64,000 nt of DNA from Pseudomonas sp. DTU_2021_1001937_2_SI_NGA_ILE_001 (GTDB lineage: Bacteria > Pseudomonadota > Gammaproteobacteria > Pseudomonadales > Pseudomonadaceae), in NCBI RefSeq assembly GCF_032463525.1, contig NZ_CP135971.1, forward strand, positions 2,914,001-2,978,000, read 5' to 3'. The notes beneath the pieces are model-generated. The model did no database searches and was not told where the DNA came from. It saw only the letters and a list, made by a program, of their open reading frames with translations. Shown here piece after piece: positions 18,050 through 28,649 of this stretch (its first letter is position 1; every line of letters starts with the position of its first letter). The position numbers were made by a program, and so were the translations under genes.

Positions 18050-19023
18050 TGAGCGTCGTACTGACTGCCCGCGACCTGCATCGCCACTACGAAGTCTCCC
18101 AGGGGCTGTTCAAGGGCAACGCCACTGTGCGTGCCCTGAATGGCGTGTCGTTCGAACTGGAAGCCGGCAAGACCCTGGCGGTGGTCGGCGAGTCCGGCTG
18201 CGGCAAATCCACCCTGGCCCGCGCCCTGACCCTCATCGAAGAGCCGTCGTCCGGCTCGCTGCAGATCGCCGGCCGTGAAGTCGCCGGGGCCAGCAAGGCG
18301 GACCGCAAGCAACTGCGCCGTGACGTGCAGATGGTCTTCCAGAGCCCCTACGCCTCGCTCAACCCGCGGCAGAAGATCGGTGACCAATTGGGCGAACCGC
18401 TGCTGATCAACACCGACCTCAGCCGTGCCGAGCGCCGCGAGCGGGTCCAGGCGATGATGAGCCAGGTGGGCCTGCGCCCTGAGCACTACCAGCGCTACCC
18501 GCACATGTTCTCCGGCGGCCAGCGCCAGCGTATCGCCCTGGCACGGGCGATGATGCTGCAGCCCAAGGTGCTGGTGGCCGACGAACCGACCTCGGCCCTG
18601 GACGTGTCGATCCAGGCCCAAGTGCTGAACCTGTTCATGGACCTGCAGGCCGAGTTCCAGACCGCCTACGTGTTCATTTCCCACAACCTCTCGGTGGTGC
18701 GCCACGTGGCCGACACGGTGCTGGTCATGTACCTGGGCCGCCCGGCGGAAATGGGCCCCAAGGAAGCCATCTACGAGCGTCCGCTGCACCCTTACACTCA
18801 GGCGCTGCTGTCGGCCACCCCGGCGATTCACCCCGACCCGCTGAAGCCGAAGATCCGCATCGCCGGCGAGCTGCCCAACCCGCTCAATCCGCCTTCGGGC
18901 TGCGCCTTCCACAAGCGCTGCCCGTATGCCACCGAGCGCTGTGCCATCGAGGTGCCCGCACTGCGTGAGCTGGACCGCCGCCAAGTGGCCTGCCACCACG
19001 CCGAGCAATTCGTCGCCGCTTGA
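18049..19023 (+). CDS. dppF: Dipeptide ABC transporter ATPase DppF
   Basis: A 324-residue ATPase, partner of DppD. Walker A GESGCGKST lies at about 48-56, with signature FSGGQRQRIALARAM, Walker B LVADEPTSALD and the cysteine-rich C-terminal motif CAFHKRCPYATERC. I chose ATG 18049, seven bases after AGGAGG; the GTG one codon earlier would be too close. It overlaps the dppD stop by one base. A hairpin CCCGCGGT/ACCGCGGG at 19043-19064, without a clear T-tract, may close the operon. Confidence 0.92.
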   Translation: MSVVLTARDLHRHYEVSQGLFKGNATVRALNGVSFELEAGKTLAVVGESGCGKSTLARALTLIEEPSSGSLQIAGREVAGASKADRKQLRRDVQMVFQSPYASLNPRQKIGDQLGEPLLINTDLSRAERRERVQAMMSQVGLRPEHYQRYPHMFSGGQRQRIALARAMMLQPKVLVADEPTSALDVSIQAQVLNLFMDLQAEFQTAYVFISHNLSVVRHVADTVLVMYLGRPAEMGPKEAIYERPLHPYTQALLSATPAIHPDPLKPKIRIAGELPNPLNPPSGCAFHKRCPYATERCAIEVPALRELDRRQVACHHAEQFVAA

Positions 19024-19128
19024 CCCGCCCCTCCCCACCTGCCCCGCGGTTTCGCCACCGCGGGTGCGGTTGAACCCCTTGAATCGCGAACAGCTCCTAT
19101 TCTTGTAAGCACCTTCTTGCAAGCCACC

Positions 19129-19136
19129 AAGAACAA
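19129..19136 (+). promoter_or_regulatory. Candidate Crc/Hfq (CA) motif at the acs start
   Basis: AAGAACAA matches the AAnAAnAA motif bound by Hfq with Crc during catabolite repression in Pseudomonas. It lies 10 nt before the acs ATG and abuts the AAGGAA ribosome site, where binding would block initiation. Matching motifs precede atoB and gabP. Confidence 0.5.
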
Positions 19137-19146
19137 GGAAGCCGTC

Positions 19147-21084
<1,938 letters not shown>

Positions 21085-21128
21085 GCAGACGCCAGGTTGT
21101 GAAGCAGTGACGGATAAGAAATGACCTA

Positions 21129-21189
21129 TGGGAGCGCGCTGGCTCGGGCATCCGAGTGCGGCATTTTTCGCGAGCCAGCTCGCTCCCAC
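21129..21189. repeat. REP-like hairpin downstream of acs
   Basis: GGGAGCGCGCTGGCTCG and CGAGCCAGCTCGCTCCC form a long interrupted palindrome between acs and the MpaB-like gene. It may also stabilise the acs message end. Confidence 0.65.
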
Positions 21190-21273
21190 CACCGGCCCAG
21201 GCTTCACCACCAGACTCGCGCCCATCAGCCGACGCCGCTATCCTGCGACGGTCTTCGCTTTTTATCGGTCATC

Positions 21274-22140
21274 ATGGAATTCATTCGCCGTCGTCTCGAA
21301 GCCCAGGTGCTCAACCTCACGGGCCTGGCCCTGGGTCAGCTGGACCTGGAAAACCCCAAGGGCGACCCCGGGCTGTTCGGCCCCGAGGCAGTGTGCTGGC
21401 GGGTCAACGGCGACTTCACCAGCATGCTGATCGGCGGTATCAGCGCGCTGATGCTGCAGGCCCTGCACCCCCTGGCGCTGGCCGGGGTGTGGGACCATTC
21501 CAGCTTCCGCCAGGACATGCTCGGCCGCCTGCGCCGCACCGGGCAGTTCATCTCCGGCACCACCTACGGCTCGACCCGTGATGCCGAATGGCTGATCGAC
21601 AAGGTGCGGCGCATCCACCTGCAGATCACCGGCACCGCGCCCGACGGCCGGCCCTATGCCGCCAGCGACCCGCACCTGCTGACCTGGGTGCACGTGGCAG
21701 AGGTGAGCAGCTTCATGGCCGCCCACCTGCGCTACCTCAACCCGCAGCTGTCGCTGGCCGAGCAGGACACCTACTTCGCCGAGACCGCCCGCGTGGCACA
21801 GCTGCTTGGCGCCCGCGACGTGCCGCAATCGCGCCAGGCCATCGACGCCTACCTCACGCGGATGCGCAGCGAACTGCTGTGCGACGCACGCAGCCATGAG
21901 GTGGTGCGCCTGCTGCTCGCCGAGCCGGCGCCCAATCCGTTGGTGGCGCCGTTCGGCAAGCTGATGATGCAGGCCGGCATCGACCTGCTGCCCGACTGGG
22001 CCAGCGCCATGCTCGGGCGCCAGCAGAGTCCGCGTAAGCGCGCACTGGTCCGCGCTGCCGTACGCCAGGTGGCACCGCTGCTGCGCTGGGCCGTGCGCAA
22101 TGGCTCGGTACACCGCGCCCGACGGCGCATGGCCGGCTGA
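21274..22140 (+). CDS. MpaB/DUF2236-family (rubber-oxygenase-like) protein
   Basis: A 288-residue protein of the DUF2236 family, which includes fungal MpaB and heme-dependent latex-clearing oxygenases. Recognisable are the opening WRVNGDFTSMLIGGISALMLQ, the GTTYGSTRDAEW turn, and the helix TWVHVAEVSSFM, whose histidine is a candidate heme ligand. The C-terminus is strongly basic (RRALVR-type and HRARRRMAG). The start at ATG 21274 fits the family start; upstream in-frame codons run through the REP hairpin. No substrate can be assigned. It lies between acs and a thiolase on the same strand. Confidence 0.75.
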   Translation: MEFIRRRLEAQVLNLTGLALGQLDLENPKGDPGLFGPEAVCWRVNGDFTSMLIGGISALMLQALHPLALAGVWDHSSFRQDMLGRLRRTGQFISGTTYGSTRDAEWLIDKVRRIHLQITGTAPDGRPYAASDPHLLTWVHVAEVSSFMAAHLRYLNPQLSLAEQDTYFAETARVAQLLGARDVPQSRQAIDAYLTRMRSELLCDARSHEVVRLLLAEPAPNPLVAPFGKLMMQAGIDLLPDWASAMLGRQQSPRKRALVRAAVRQVAPLLRWAVRNGSVHRARRRMAG

Positions 22141-22215
22141 GGGGATGACCGGCAGGTTCTGCTGGCGCGCTTGGCCGTCATCTGTGCCAAGATGAGCCAC
22201 GCATCGCCCTTCGCC

Positions 22216-22223
22216 AATAACAA
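22216..22223 (+). promoter_or_regulatory. Candidate Crc/Hfq (CA) motif upstream of atoB
   Basis: AATAACAA fits AAnAAnAA and lies just 5' of the CAGGAG ribosome site, 14 nt before the ATG. It suggests catabolite repression of the thiolase. Confidence 0.45.
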
Positions 22224-22237
22224 TCAGGAGCAGCAGC

Positions 22238-23416
22238 ATGCAAGACGTCGTTATCGTAGCCGCCACCCGCACCGCCATCGGCACCTTCCAGGGCTCGCTG
22301 GCCAGCGTACCGGCCGTGGACCTGGGCGCGGCGGTGATCCGTCGCCTGCTGGAAACCACCGGGCTCGACGGCGCGCTGGTCGACGAAGTGATCATGGGCC
22401 AGGTGCTCACCGCCGGCGCCGGGCAGAACCCCGCCCGTCAGGCTGCGGTCAAGGCCGGGCTGCCGTTCAGCGTACCGGCCATGACCCTCAACAAGGTCTG
22501 CGGCTCGGGGCTCAAGGCACTGCACCTGGCCGCCCAGGCGATCCGCTGCGGCGACGCCGACATCGTCATCGCCGGCGGCCAGGAGAACATGAGCCTGGCC
22601 AACTATGTGCTCCCCGGCGCCCGCACCGGCCTGCGCATGGGCCACACCAACCTGGTCGACACCATGATCAGCGACGGCCTGTGGGACGCCTTCAACGACT
22701 ACCACATGGGCATCACCGCCGAAAACCTGGCCGAGCAGTACCAGATCGACCGCGACGCCCAGGACGCCTTCGCCGCCGCCTCGCAGCAGAAAGCCCTGGC
22801 CGCCATCGAGGCCGGCCGCTTCGCTGCCGAAATCACCCCCATCATGATTCCCCAGCGCAAGGGCGAGCCGCTGCGCTTCGACACCGACGAGCAGCCGCGT
22901 GCCGGCACCACCGCCGAGACCCTGGGCAAGCTCAAGGCAGCGTTCAAGAAAGATGGCACGGTGACCGCCGGCAATGCCTCGTCGCTCAACGACGGTGCGG
23001 CGGCGGTGCTGCTGATGAGCGCCGCCAAGGCCGAGCAACTGGGCCTGCCGGTGCTGGCGAAAGTGGCAGCCTACGCCAGCGCTGGCGTCGACCCGGCGAT
23101 CATGGGCATCGGCCCGGTCAGCGCCACCCGCCGCTGCCTGCAGAAGGCCGGCTGGAGCCTCGACGAGCTGGAGCTGATCGAAGCCAACGAAGCCTTCGCC
23201 GCCCAGGCGCTGTCGGTGGGCAAAGAACTCGGGTTCGACCCCGAGCGGCTGAACGTCAACGGCGGCGCCATCGCCCTCGGCCACCCCATCGGCGCCTCGG
23301 GCTGCCGGGTGCTGGTGACCCTGCTGCACGAAATGATCCGCCGCGACGTGCACAAGGGCCTGGCGACCCTGTGCATCGGCGGTGGCCAGGGCGTGGCCCT
23401 GGCCCTGGCGCGCTGA
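22238..23416 (+). CDS. atoB: Acetyl-CoA C-acetyltransferase (thiolase II)
   Basis: A 392-residue thiolase that condenses or cleaves acetoacetyl-CoA. The nucleophilic Cys88 is in [10 protein letters not shown], the catalytic His is in GHPIGASG (about 348), and the second Cys is in TLCIGGGQG (about 378). Full length and the biosynthetic-type GQENMS motif fit acetoacetyl-CoA thiolase rather than the FadA long-chain type. ATG 22238 follows CAGGAG. No acetoacetate CoA-transferase or hydroxybutyrate dehydrogenase lies alongside, so its pathway partner is elsewhere. Confidence 0.88.
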   Translation: MQDVVIVAATRTAIGTFQGSLASVPAVDLGAAVIRRLLETTGLDGALVDEVIMGQVLTAGAGQNPARQAAVKAGLPFSVPAMTLNKVCGSGLKALHLAAQAIRCGDADIVIAGGQENMSLANYVLPGARTGLRMGHTNLVDTMISDGLWDAFNDYHMGITAENLAEQYQIDRDAQDAFAAASQQKALAAIEAGRFAAEITPIMIPQRKGEPLRFDTDEQPRAGTTAETLGKLKAAFKKDGTVTAGNASSLNDGAAAVLLMSAAKAEQLGLPVLAKVAAYASAGVDPAIMGIGPVSATRRCLQKAGWSLDELELIEANEAFAAQALSVGKELGFDPERLNVNGGAIALGHPIGASGCRVLVTLLHEMIRRDVHKGLATLCIGGGQGVALALAR

Positions 23417-23471
23417 GGCAGTGGCGTTGCATCGGCCATTTCGCCGCTAACGCCCACAGCGCGCGTTGACC

Positions 23472-23524
23472 GGTAGGACCGGCTTCAGCCGGGTAGCTTT
23501 TCACGGCTGAAGCGCCTGCCGGCC
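23472..23524. repeat. REP palindrome
   Basis: GTAGGACCGGCTTCAGCCG and CACGGCTGAAGCGCCTGCCGG are opposed arms between atoB and the AraC-type gene. Confidence 0.7.
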
Positions 23525-23619
23525 AGACGCCGTCAGCGCGAAGGTTGCACAAATCTTCTAGATTGGGGCGCCAGGCCTTGCGCGAAAATCCTGGCTGGTG
23601 AATGAACGGGCAGTAGCAC

Positions 23620-24459
23620 ATGGGCACAGACCGCTGGATCAGTCTCAGGCTGGATACCGAAACCGGTATCGAGACCATCCGTGCCCATTTCACCGGCCAT
23701 GCCTACGATCCGCACTGGCACGACAGCTACCTGGTGGGTTTCACCGAGCAGGGCGTGCAGCAGTTCCACTGCCGCCGCCAGTTGCACAGCAGCACGCCGG
23801 GCCAGGCGTTTCTGCTGGAGCCAGGCGAAATCCACGACGGCCATGCGCCAGCGCCAGGCGGCTTCACCTACTCCACGCTGTACCTGCAACCGCACTGGCT
23901 GCGGGGGCAGATGCAGGCGCTGTTCGAAGACGCACCCGACGACTGCCTGCCCGGCTTTGCCCATACCCTGGCCGAAGAGCCGCAGTTGGTCAGGCATATC
24001 GCCGAAGCCTTCAATGCCCTGCATGGCCAGGACCTGCGCATCGTGCGCCATGCCGCACTGGACAGGCTGCTGGAGGCACTCAGCGCGGCGCTGCACTGGC
24101 GCCGTGTCGAGCAGCGCAGCCCGCACCTGCCGGCGGTGGCGATGCGCGCCAGAGAATACCTGCACGCGCATGTCGAGCAGGACATCGGCCTCAACGACCT
24201 GGCGGCGGCCACCGGCACCGATCGCTTTCGCCTGTCACGGGCCTTCAAGGCCGCCTACGGCCTGGCACCCCACGCCTACCTGGTGCAACTGCGCCTGAGC
24301 CTGGCGCGGCGCCTGTTGCGCCAGGGCTCGACCCCGGCGGACGTCGCTGCGGCGCTGGGCTTTGCCGACCAGAGCCACCTGGGCCGCTGGTTCCGCCGCG
24401 CCTACGGCCTCAGCCCGGCCGGCTATTGCAGGCATTGCACAAACCTTCCAGACCGCTAG
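23620..24459 (+). CDS. AraC-family transcriptional regulator
   Basis: A 279-residue regulator. The N-terminal AraC-like cupin (about 1-110) has HWHDSYLVGFTEQGVQ and the EPGEIHDGH motif. Two helix-turn-helices fill the last 100 residues: DIGLNDLAAATGTDRFRLSRAF and ADVAAALGFADQSHLGRWFRR. This layout is typical of AraC proteins that control a neighbouring LysE exporter in Pseudomonas. That exporter begins 44 bp downstream, so it is the likely target. The inducer is unknown, perhaps an amino acid. Confidence 0.85.
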   Translation: MGTDRWISLRLDTETGIETIRAHFTGHAYDPHWHDSYLVGFTEQGVQQFHCRRQLHSSTPGQAFLLEPGEIHDGHAPAPGGFTYSTLYLQPHWLRGQMQALFEDAPDDCLPGFAHTLAEEPQLVRHIAEAFNALHGQDLRIVRHAALDRLLEALSAALHWRRVEQRSPHLPAVAMRAREYLHAHVEQDIGLNDLAAATGTDRFRLSRAFKAAYGLAPHAYLVQLRLSLARRLLRQGSTPADVAAALGFADQSHLGRWFRRAYGLSPAGYCRHCTNLPDR

Positions 24460-24503
24460 GCAGCAGGCACCGAGAATAGCGGCACGTCTCAAGGAGCCTG
24501 CCG

Positions 24504-25097
24504 ATGACCCAGTACCTGCCCTTCCTGCTGTTCGCTTTCGTCGCCTCGATCACCCCCGGCCCGACCAACATCCTAGTGCTCAGCCACAGCGCCCTGCACG
24601 GCCTGGGCACCGCCTTGCGCCTGACCCTGGGGGCCTGCGCGGGTGCGGCGCTGATCGTCTTTCTCGTCGGGCTTGGCCTGGGCGAAGCGCTGCAGAACCT
24701 GCCCTGGCTGCAACGCCTGATGGGCTGGGCCGGCGCGCTGTGGATCAGCCGGCTGGCCTGGCAACTGTGGCGTAGCGCACCGGCGGCGGTCAGCGCGCAG
24801 ACTGGCGGCCAGGTGATGGGCGCCTGGGGCGGTGCCGGGTTGCAGGCCATCAACCCCAAGACCTGGATGATGGCCCTGGCGGTGGTCAGCGTATTCGCCG
24901 GTGCCCAGGCCAGCGCCGCCGATTACGGCCTGTACGCCACGCTGTTCTGCCTGGTGGCCATACCCTGCCTGGCGGCCTGGGCGCTGCTTGGCCAGGGCGT
25001 GATGAGGATGCTGGACTCACCCCAGGCCATGCAGCGCTTCAACCGCTGCATGGCGCTGCTGTTGCTGGTGTCGGCCTGGGTGGGCCTGCTGGCCTGA
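24504..25097 (+). CDS. LysE/RhtB-family amino acid exporter
   Basis: A 197-residue inner-membrane protein with five to six hydrophobic spans. It opens with YLPFLLFAFVASITPGPTN, the conserved LysE/RhtB SITPGPTN motif, and later has the GAGLQ..NPKTW motif. These proteins export amino acids or analogues such as lysine, threonine or homoserine lactone. ATG 24504 follows AAGGAG. It is downstream of and codirectional with an AraC gene, a common pair. Substrate cannot be told from sequence. Confidence 0.85.
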   Translation: MTQYLPFLLFAFVASITPGPTNILVLSHSALHGLGTALRLTLGACAGAALIVFLVGLGLGEALQNLPWLQRLMGWAGALWISRLAWQLWRSAPAAVSAQTGGQVMGAWGGAGLQAINPKTWMMALAVVSVFAGAQASAADYGLYATLFCLVAIPCLAAWALLGQGVMRMLDSPQAMQRFNRCMALLLLVSAWVGLLA

Positions 25098-25142
25098 GGC
25101 CTGGGAGCGGCTGCAGCCGCGAAATCCTGCACCCCATCCCGG

Positions 25143-25558
25143 CTAAAGCCAATACTGATCAGTTAGACCGTTGGCGCTTGCTCGCGAATGGCAGGCTATC
25201 TGGACCGAGTACACCCGTCGCTGCATCAGTGCCCTTGAGTCACCTTTCCGCCTTTACGGCGGGTTACTTTTGGTTTCCAGGTGCCCTGCGCGCCAAAAGT
25301 AACCAAAAGCCATTGCTCCTGGCTTGGGTCTGCCCTGCGGGCAGACTTCCCTCCTTCCGGCGCCATTCCAGGAGGCCGGCGCAATGGGCCGTCCCTGGCC
25401 CAGTGCGCCTAAGCCGGCTTCCCTGCCGGCTTACCTCCTTCCATGACACCTCCACTCGGCCTGCACCGAAGTCGCGTTTTGCGGCGTCTGTGAGAGCGGT
25501 GCTCGAAAAGCAAAAGCGACGCCAAATCGGATAGCTTTGGTCTAAAAGATCAGTATTG
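25143..25558 (-). repeat. 416-bp dispersed palindromic element, copy B (inverted)
   Basis: The reverse complement of copy A at 1312-1727, identical in length and differing by scattered substitutions. It keeps the GGTTACTTTTGG/CCAAAAGTAACC stem (about 25262-25304) and the GCCGGCTT/AAGCCGGC hairpin. The right end runs into the perfect palindrome CAGTATTGCGGCT/AGCCAATACTG. The two copies bracket a 23.4-kb segment in opposite orientation, so recombination between them would invert it. Confidence 0.8.
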
Positions 25559-25590
25559 CGGCTAAAGCCAATACTGGTCAGTTAGGCCGG

Positions 25591-25680
25591 GTAGGAGCGG
25601 CTTGAGCCGCGAAGCGACCGCCTGTTCACAGCAGATGCAGTGAATTTCCTGGCGCTTTCGCGGCTAAAGCCGCTCCCACC
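25591..25680. repeat. REP doublet with conserved spacer
   Basis: GTAGGAGCGGCTTGAGCCGCG on the left and CGCGGCTAAAGCCGCTCCCAC on the right, separated by about 50 nt containing TTCACAGCAGATGCAG and TTTCCTGGCGC. Confidence 0.8.
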
Positions 25681-25743
25681 GAGCCACATGCCGCTTAAGC
25701 GAACAGTATTGCGGCTAAAGCCAATACCGTGCGGTTAGACCGG

Positions 25744-25834
25744 GTAGGAGCGGCTTCAGCCGCGAAGCGACCGCATGTTCACAGCAAATGCAGGAAACTT
25801 CTTGGCCCATTCGCGGCTAAAGCCGCTCCTACCG
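25744..25834. repeat. REP doublet with conserved spacer
   Basis: Same build as the doublet 150 bp earlier: GTAGGAGCGGCTTCAGCCGCG, a spacer with TTCACAGCAAATGCAGGAA, then CGCGGCTAAAGCCGCTCCTAC. It lies just beyond the gabP stop. Confidence 0.8.
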
Positions 25835-25862
25835 GTCCAGCCGCGGCTGGGTTCACGGCGAG

Positions 25863-27263
25863 TCAGTCCGCCTCGGGCAGCGTCGCAGGCCGCTGGGCGT
25901 GGCCGTGGCGGCCGGCGACGAAGATGCCGATCAGCGAAATCACCAGGGCCAGGCTGATGGTCGAAGTGATTTCCGCGCGGTGCTCGGGGGTGAACATCAT
26001 CACCACCAGGGCGCCGGAAATGAACAGGATCACCGCGTAGGTCAGCCAGGGGAACAACCACATCGGCAGGGCGATCTCGACGTTCTGCCGAGTCAGCATG
26101 CGGCGCATGCGCAGTTGCGAAATGGCGATCACCAGGTACACCAGCAGGGCGATGGCCCCGGAGCTGGCGAGCAGGAACTCGAACAGCCCGGCGGGGGCGA
26201 AATAGCTGACCACGGTAATGATCGCGCCGATGACCGTGCTGGCGTACACCGCCATGCGCGGCACGCCCACCCCGGAGGTCTTGCGTACCGCCGCCGGCGC
26301 TTCGCCACGCTTGCCCAGCGAGAACAGCATGCGCGAGGAGATGTAGATCGACGAGTTCATGCAGCTGCCCACGGCGACCAGCACCACCACGTCGACCATG
26401 AACTTGGCGAAGGGAATGTCCATGATTTCCAGCGCCCGCTGGTAGGAACCCACCACGGTCAACTGCGGGTCGTTCCACGGCACCACCGAGATGATCACGA
26501 ACACCGAGAGGATGTAGAACACACCGATACGCCAGATCACCGAACGGGTCGCCTTGGCGATGTTGCGTGCCGGGCTGGCCGACTCGGCGGCGGCGATGGT
26601 CACCGCCTCGGTGCCGATGAAGCTGAACATCACGGTGATGAACGCACCGACCACCGCCGACCAGCCGTTGGGGGCGAAGCCGCCGTGGTTCTGCATCAGC
26701 GTGCTCAGACCGCTGACCTCACGCCCCGGCACCCAGCCCATCAGTACCGCGAAGCCCAGGCTGATGAAGCCGATGATCGCGGTGACCTTGAACAACGCGA
26801 ACCAGAACTCGAACTCGCCGTACTTGGCCACGCTGAACAGGTTGGTGGCCGCCAGCAGCACGATGGACAGCAAGGCGAACAACCAGGCATCCACCTGGGG
26901 AAACCACTGGTGCAGCACGTGGCCGGCGGCCAGGGCTTCGATGGGGATCACCAGCACCCAGAACCACCAGTACAGCCAGCCGATGGTGAAGCCCGCCCAA
27001 GGGCCGATGGCCTGGTCGGCGTAGGTGGAAAACGAGCCGGTGTCCGGGTTGGCGACCGCCATTTCGCCGAGCATGCGCATGACCAGCACGACCAGCAGGC
27101 CGGAACAGAAATAGGAAAGGATGGTGGCCGGGCCGGCGGCGGCGATGGCGTGGCCGGAGCCGACGAACAGGCCGGCGCCGATGATGCCGGCGATCGAGAG
27201 CATGGTCACATGGCGCGGCTTGAAGCCTTGCGCCAGCTGGCCGTTGGAATCAGGGCTGATCAT
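25863..27263 (-). CDS. gabP: GABA permease (APC superfamily)
   Basis: A 466-residue inner-membrane amino acid/proton symporter with about 12 spans. It closely follows E. coli GabP: HVTMLSIAGIIGAGLFVGSG in span 1, TGSFSTYADQAIG, the WLYWWFWVLVIP span, FSFIGTEAVTIAAAES and SSGAIALLVYLVIAISQLRMR. It probably imports 4-aminobutyrate; related amino acids such as proline cannot be excluded. ATG 27263 is chosen because it gives the family start; the longer frame to 27500 has no homologous features. A CA motif overlaps the ribosome-site region. Confidence 0.85.
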   Translation of the reverse strand: MISPDSNGQLAQGFKPRHVTMLSIAGIIGAGLFVGSGHAIAAAGPATILSYFCSGLLVVLVMRMLGEMAVANPDTGSFSTYADQAIGPWAGFTIGWLYWWFWVLVIPIEALAAGHVLHQWFPQVDAWLFALLSIVLLAATNLFSVAKYGEFEFWFALFKVTAIIGFISLGFAVLMGWVPGREVSGLSTLMQNHGGFAPNGWSAVVGAFITVMFSFIGTEAVTIAAAESASPARNIAKATRSVIWRIGVFYILSVFVIISVVPWNDPQLTVVGSYQRALEIMDIPFAKFMVDVVVLVAVGSCMNSSIYISSRMLFSLGKRGEAPAAVRKTSGVGVPRMAVYASTVIGAIITVVSYFAPAGLFEFLLASSGAIALLVYLVIAISQLRMRRMLTRQNVEIALPMWLFPWLTYAVILFISGALVVMMFTPEHRAEITSTISLALVISLIGIFVAGRHGHAQRPATLPEAD

Positions 27264-27268
27264 GGTGC

Positions 27269-27276
27269 TTGTTCTT
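27269..27276 (-). promoter_or_regulatory. Candidate Crc/Hfq (CA) motif at the gabP start
   Basis: On the minus strand the sequence is AAGAACAA, matching AAnAAnAA, five bases before the gabP ATG. Its position would let Hfq/Crc block translation. Confidence 0.45.
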
Positions 27277-27528
27277 CTCTTATTGTCTGCGGATGCAACC
27301 GGGGCAGCACCCTGGAAACGGCGCACCTTACACGCTGTGGCACATCGAAAACACGACAACGCACGCCAATGAAAAAGCACCGCCACCTTAACCGCCGGAT
27401 ACACGGGGGCTGTTGCTCGAATACGCCGTGACCGAAACCAATCACGACATGACCAGGCGGGGCGATAAAAGGCGTGGAAAAGAATCTGGCTGTAGGCCAT
27501 CGCGGCTGAAGCCGCACCGATCAGACAG

Positions 27529-27566
27529 AAAAAAACCGATGGCCACCGCGAGTCTGGCGGCCATCG
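27529..27566 (-). terminator. Intrinsic terminator of the cupin gene
   Basis: On the minus strand CGATGGCC and GGCCATCG pair around a 14-nt loop, which itself can pair partly, followed by seven T residues. It lies 38 bp after the cupin stop. Confidence 0.75.
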
Positions 27567-27603
27567 AAAGGAGGTTGAAGCGAATGAGGGGTGATGCGCG
27601 GAA

Positions 27604-27951
27604 TCAGGCGAAGACGAAGTACTTGCGCACGGTCTCGACCACTTCCCAGGTGCCTTTCATGCCGACTTCGACGATGAACTTGTCACCGGCCTTGAGGTGG
27701 ATCGGCTCCTGGCCGTCCGGGGTGATGATGCAATAGCCTTCCTGGAAGTCGCAGTATTCCCACTTCACATACTCGACCCGCCATTTGCCCGGCGTGCAGA
27801 TCCAGGTGCCCATGATCTTCGAGCCGTCTTCGGAAGTGTAGGCATTCAGGTTGACGGTATGCGGCTCACCTTCGATGCGCTCCCATTTGCAGGCATCGAC
27901 GACAGGCAAGGGAGTGGTGTCGCGCAGGACGGTGATGGGTTTCTGGCTCAT
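27604..27951 (-). CDS. Small cupin-domain protein (DUF861 type)
   Basis: A 115-residue single-domain cupin. The beta-barrel core has GTWICTPGKWRVEYVKWEYCDF, then EGYCIITPDG and LKAGDKFIVEVGMKGTW, typical of the DUF861/(S)-ureidoglycine-aminohydrolase-like cupins. The usual metal histidines are largely absent, so catalysis is uncertain. ATG 27951 matches the conserved beginning; the longer frame adds non-coding sequence. It is monocistronic, with a terminator on its 3' side. No specific role can be stated. Confidence 0.75.
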   Translation of the reverse strand: MSQKPITVLRDTTPLPVVDACKWERIEGEPHTVNLNAYTSEDGSKIMGTWICTPGKWRVEYVKWEYCDFQEGYCIITPDGQEPIHLKAGDKFIVEVGMKGTWEVVETVRKYFVFA

Positions 27952-28070
27952 GGACGGCGCCCGGGGTGGTTGAAAAGTCAGCGCAGAGTACCGGGGGTGG
28001 GGCGAGGGGAAGTGACTGGGGGCGACGTTGGGTTTGCTGATTGCGCAGGAAGGCTGGAATGGAAGCATCA

Positions 28071-28098
28071 AAAAGCCCGCCATATTGGCGGGCTTCGG
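28071..28098 (-). terminator. Intrinsic terminator of pilA
   Basis: GCCCGCC/GGCGGGC stem with a 5-nt loop (28075-28093), followed on the minus strand by TTTTTG. It lies about 90 bp after the pilA stop. Confidence 0.75.
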
Positions 28099-28181
28099 AA
28101 GACCTAACCTGATACCCGTGAAATACGAATAACCACTTCTACATCACGACAAGCAGGTCTACCTAAATTAGCGCCAAATGA

Positions 28182-28604
28182 TTAGTTAGCCCTAACATAA
28201 CCGTTAGTTACACATGCCCCACTGTAAGTCCAGACCGCGCCCGCGCCAGCAGCCGATGGAGTCAGAGTGCAAGTGTCAGTGGTGGCAATACCTTTGAACG
28301 CATTAGGAGTTGCAGTAATAGCAGCGTTGGTGCCAATAGCAATAGTATTGACAGCACCAGTTGTTACTCCACTAGGCAGAACGGTTCCAACCTCTCCAGC
28401 AGTATCGCAGTCAGCGCGGTCAGTAGTTTGTACAAGACATACACCCACCGCAGTCTTCACCGAAGCCATCGCAGACAGCACTTCGGTATACGCCGCCTTA
28501 CGGGTGTAGTTCTGATAAGACGGAATCGCTACCGCCGCCAGAATGCCGACGATCGCCACAACGATCATCAGCTCGATCAGGGTAAAACCTTTTTGTGCAT
28601 TCAT
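28182..28604 (-). CDS. pilA: Type IV major pilin
   Basis: A 140-residue prepilin. A short leader MNAQKG ends in the prepilin-peptidase site before [28 protein letters not shown], with Glu5 of the mature pilin present. The C-terminal part has a cysteine pair (TDTCTLTPS and SGACVTNG) forming the usual disulfide D-loop, plus an earlier pair near [13 protein letters not shown] 28604 gives the short leader; the longer frame is spurious. It is divergent from pilBCD, has its own terminator and is preceded by a sigma-54 promoter match, the expected target of PilSR, encoded about 16 kb away. Confidence 0.93.
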   Translation of the reverse strand: MNAQKGFTLIELMIVVAIVGILAAVAIPSYQNYTRKAAYTEVLSAMASVKTAVGVCLVQTTDRADCDTAGEVGTVLPSGVTTGAVNTIAIGTNAAITATPNAFKGIATTDTCTLTPSAAGAGAVWTYSGACVTNGYVRAN

Positions 28605-28649
28605 CTGCGCATCTCCAGGCGTCAAGGAAAGGGTGCCTGACAGGACAAA

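Larger units (their letters stand above)
25098..25862. other. 765-bp repeat-filled gap without genes
   Basis: It contains a partial REP (about 25102-25124), the 416-bp element copy B, two REP doublets and an extra CAGTATTG/CAATACC palindrome at about 25700-25727. I see no credible gene. Convergent lysE and gabP end on either side, so it needs no promoter. Confidence 0.75.
27264..27603. other. 340-bp intergenic region upstream of gabP
   Basis: It holds the gabP leader and promoter region, which I could not place precisely. It also has a REP half-palindrome GCGGCTGAAGCCGC at 27502-27515 and the cupin-gene terminator at 27529-27566. No gene seen. Confidence 0.6.

Noticed and set aside
25098..25862. 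CRISPR-like appearance of repeated units
   Set aside because: The units are REP palindromes with irregular spacing and similar, not unique, spacers; no cas genes are nearby.
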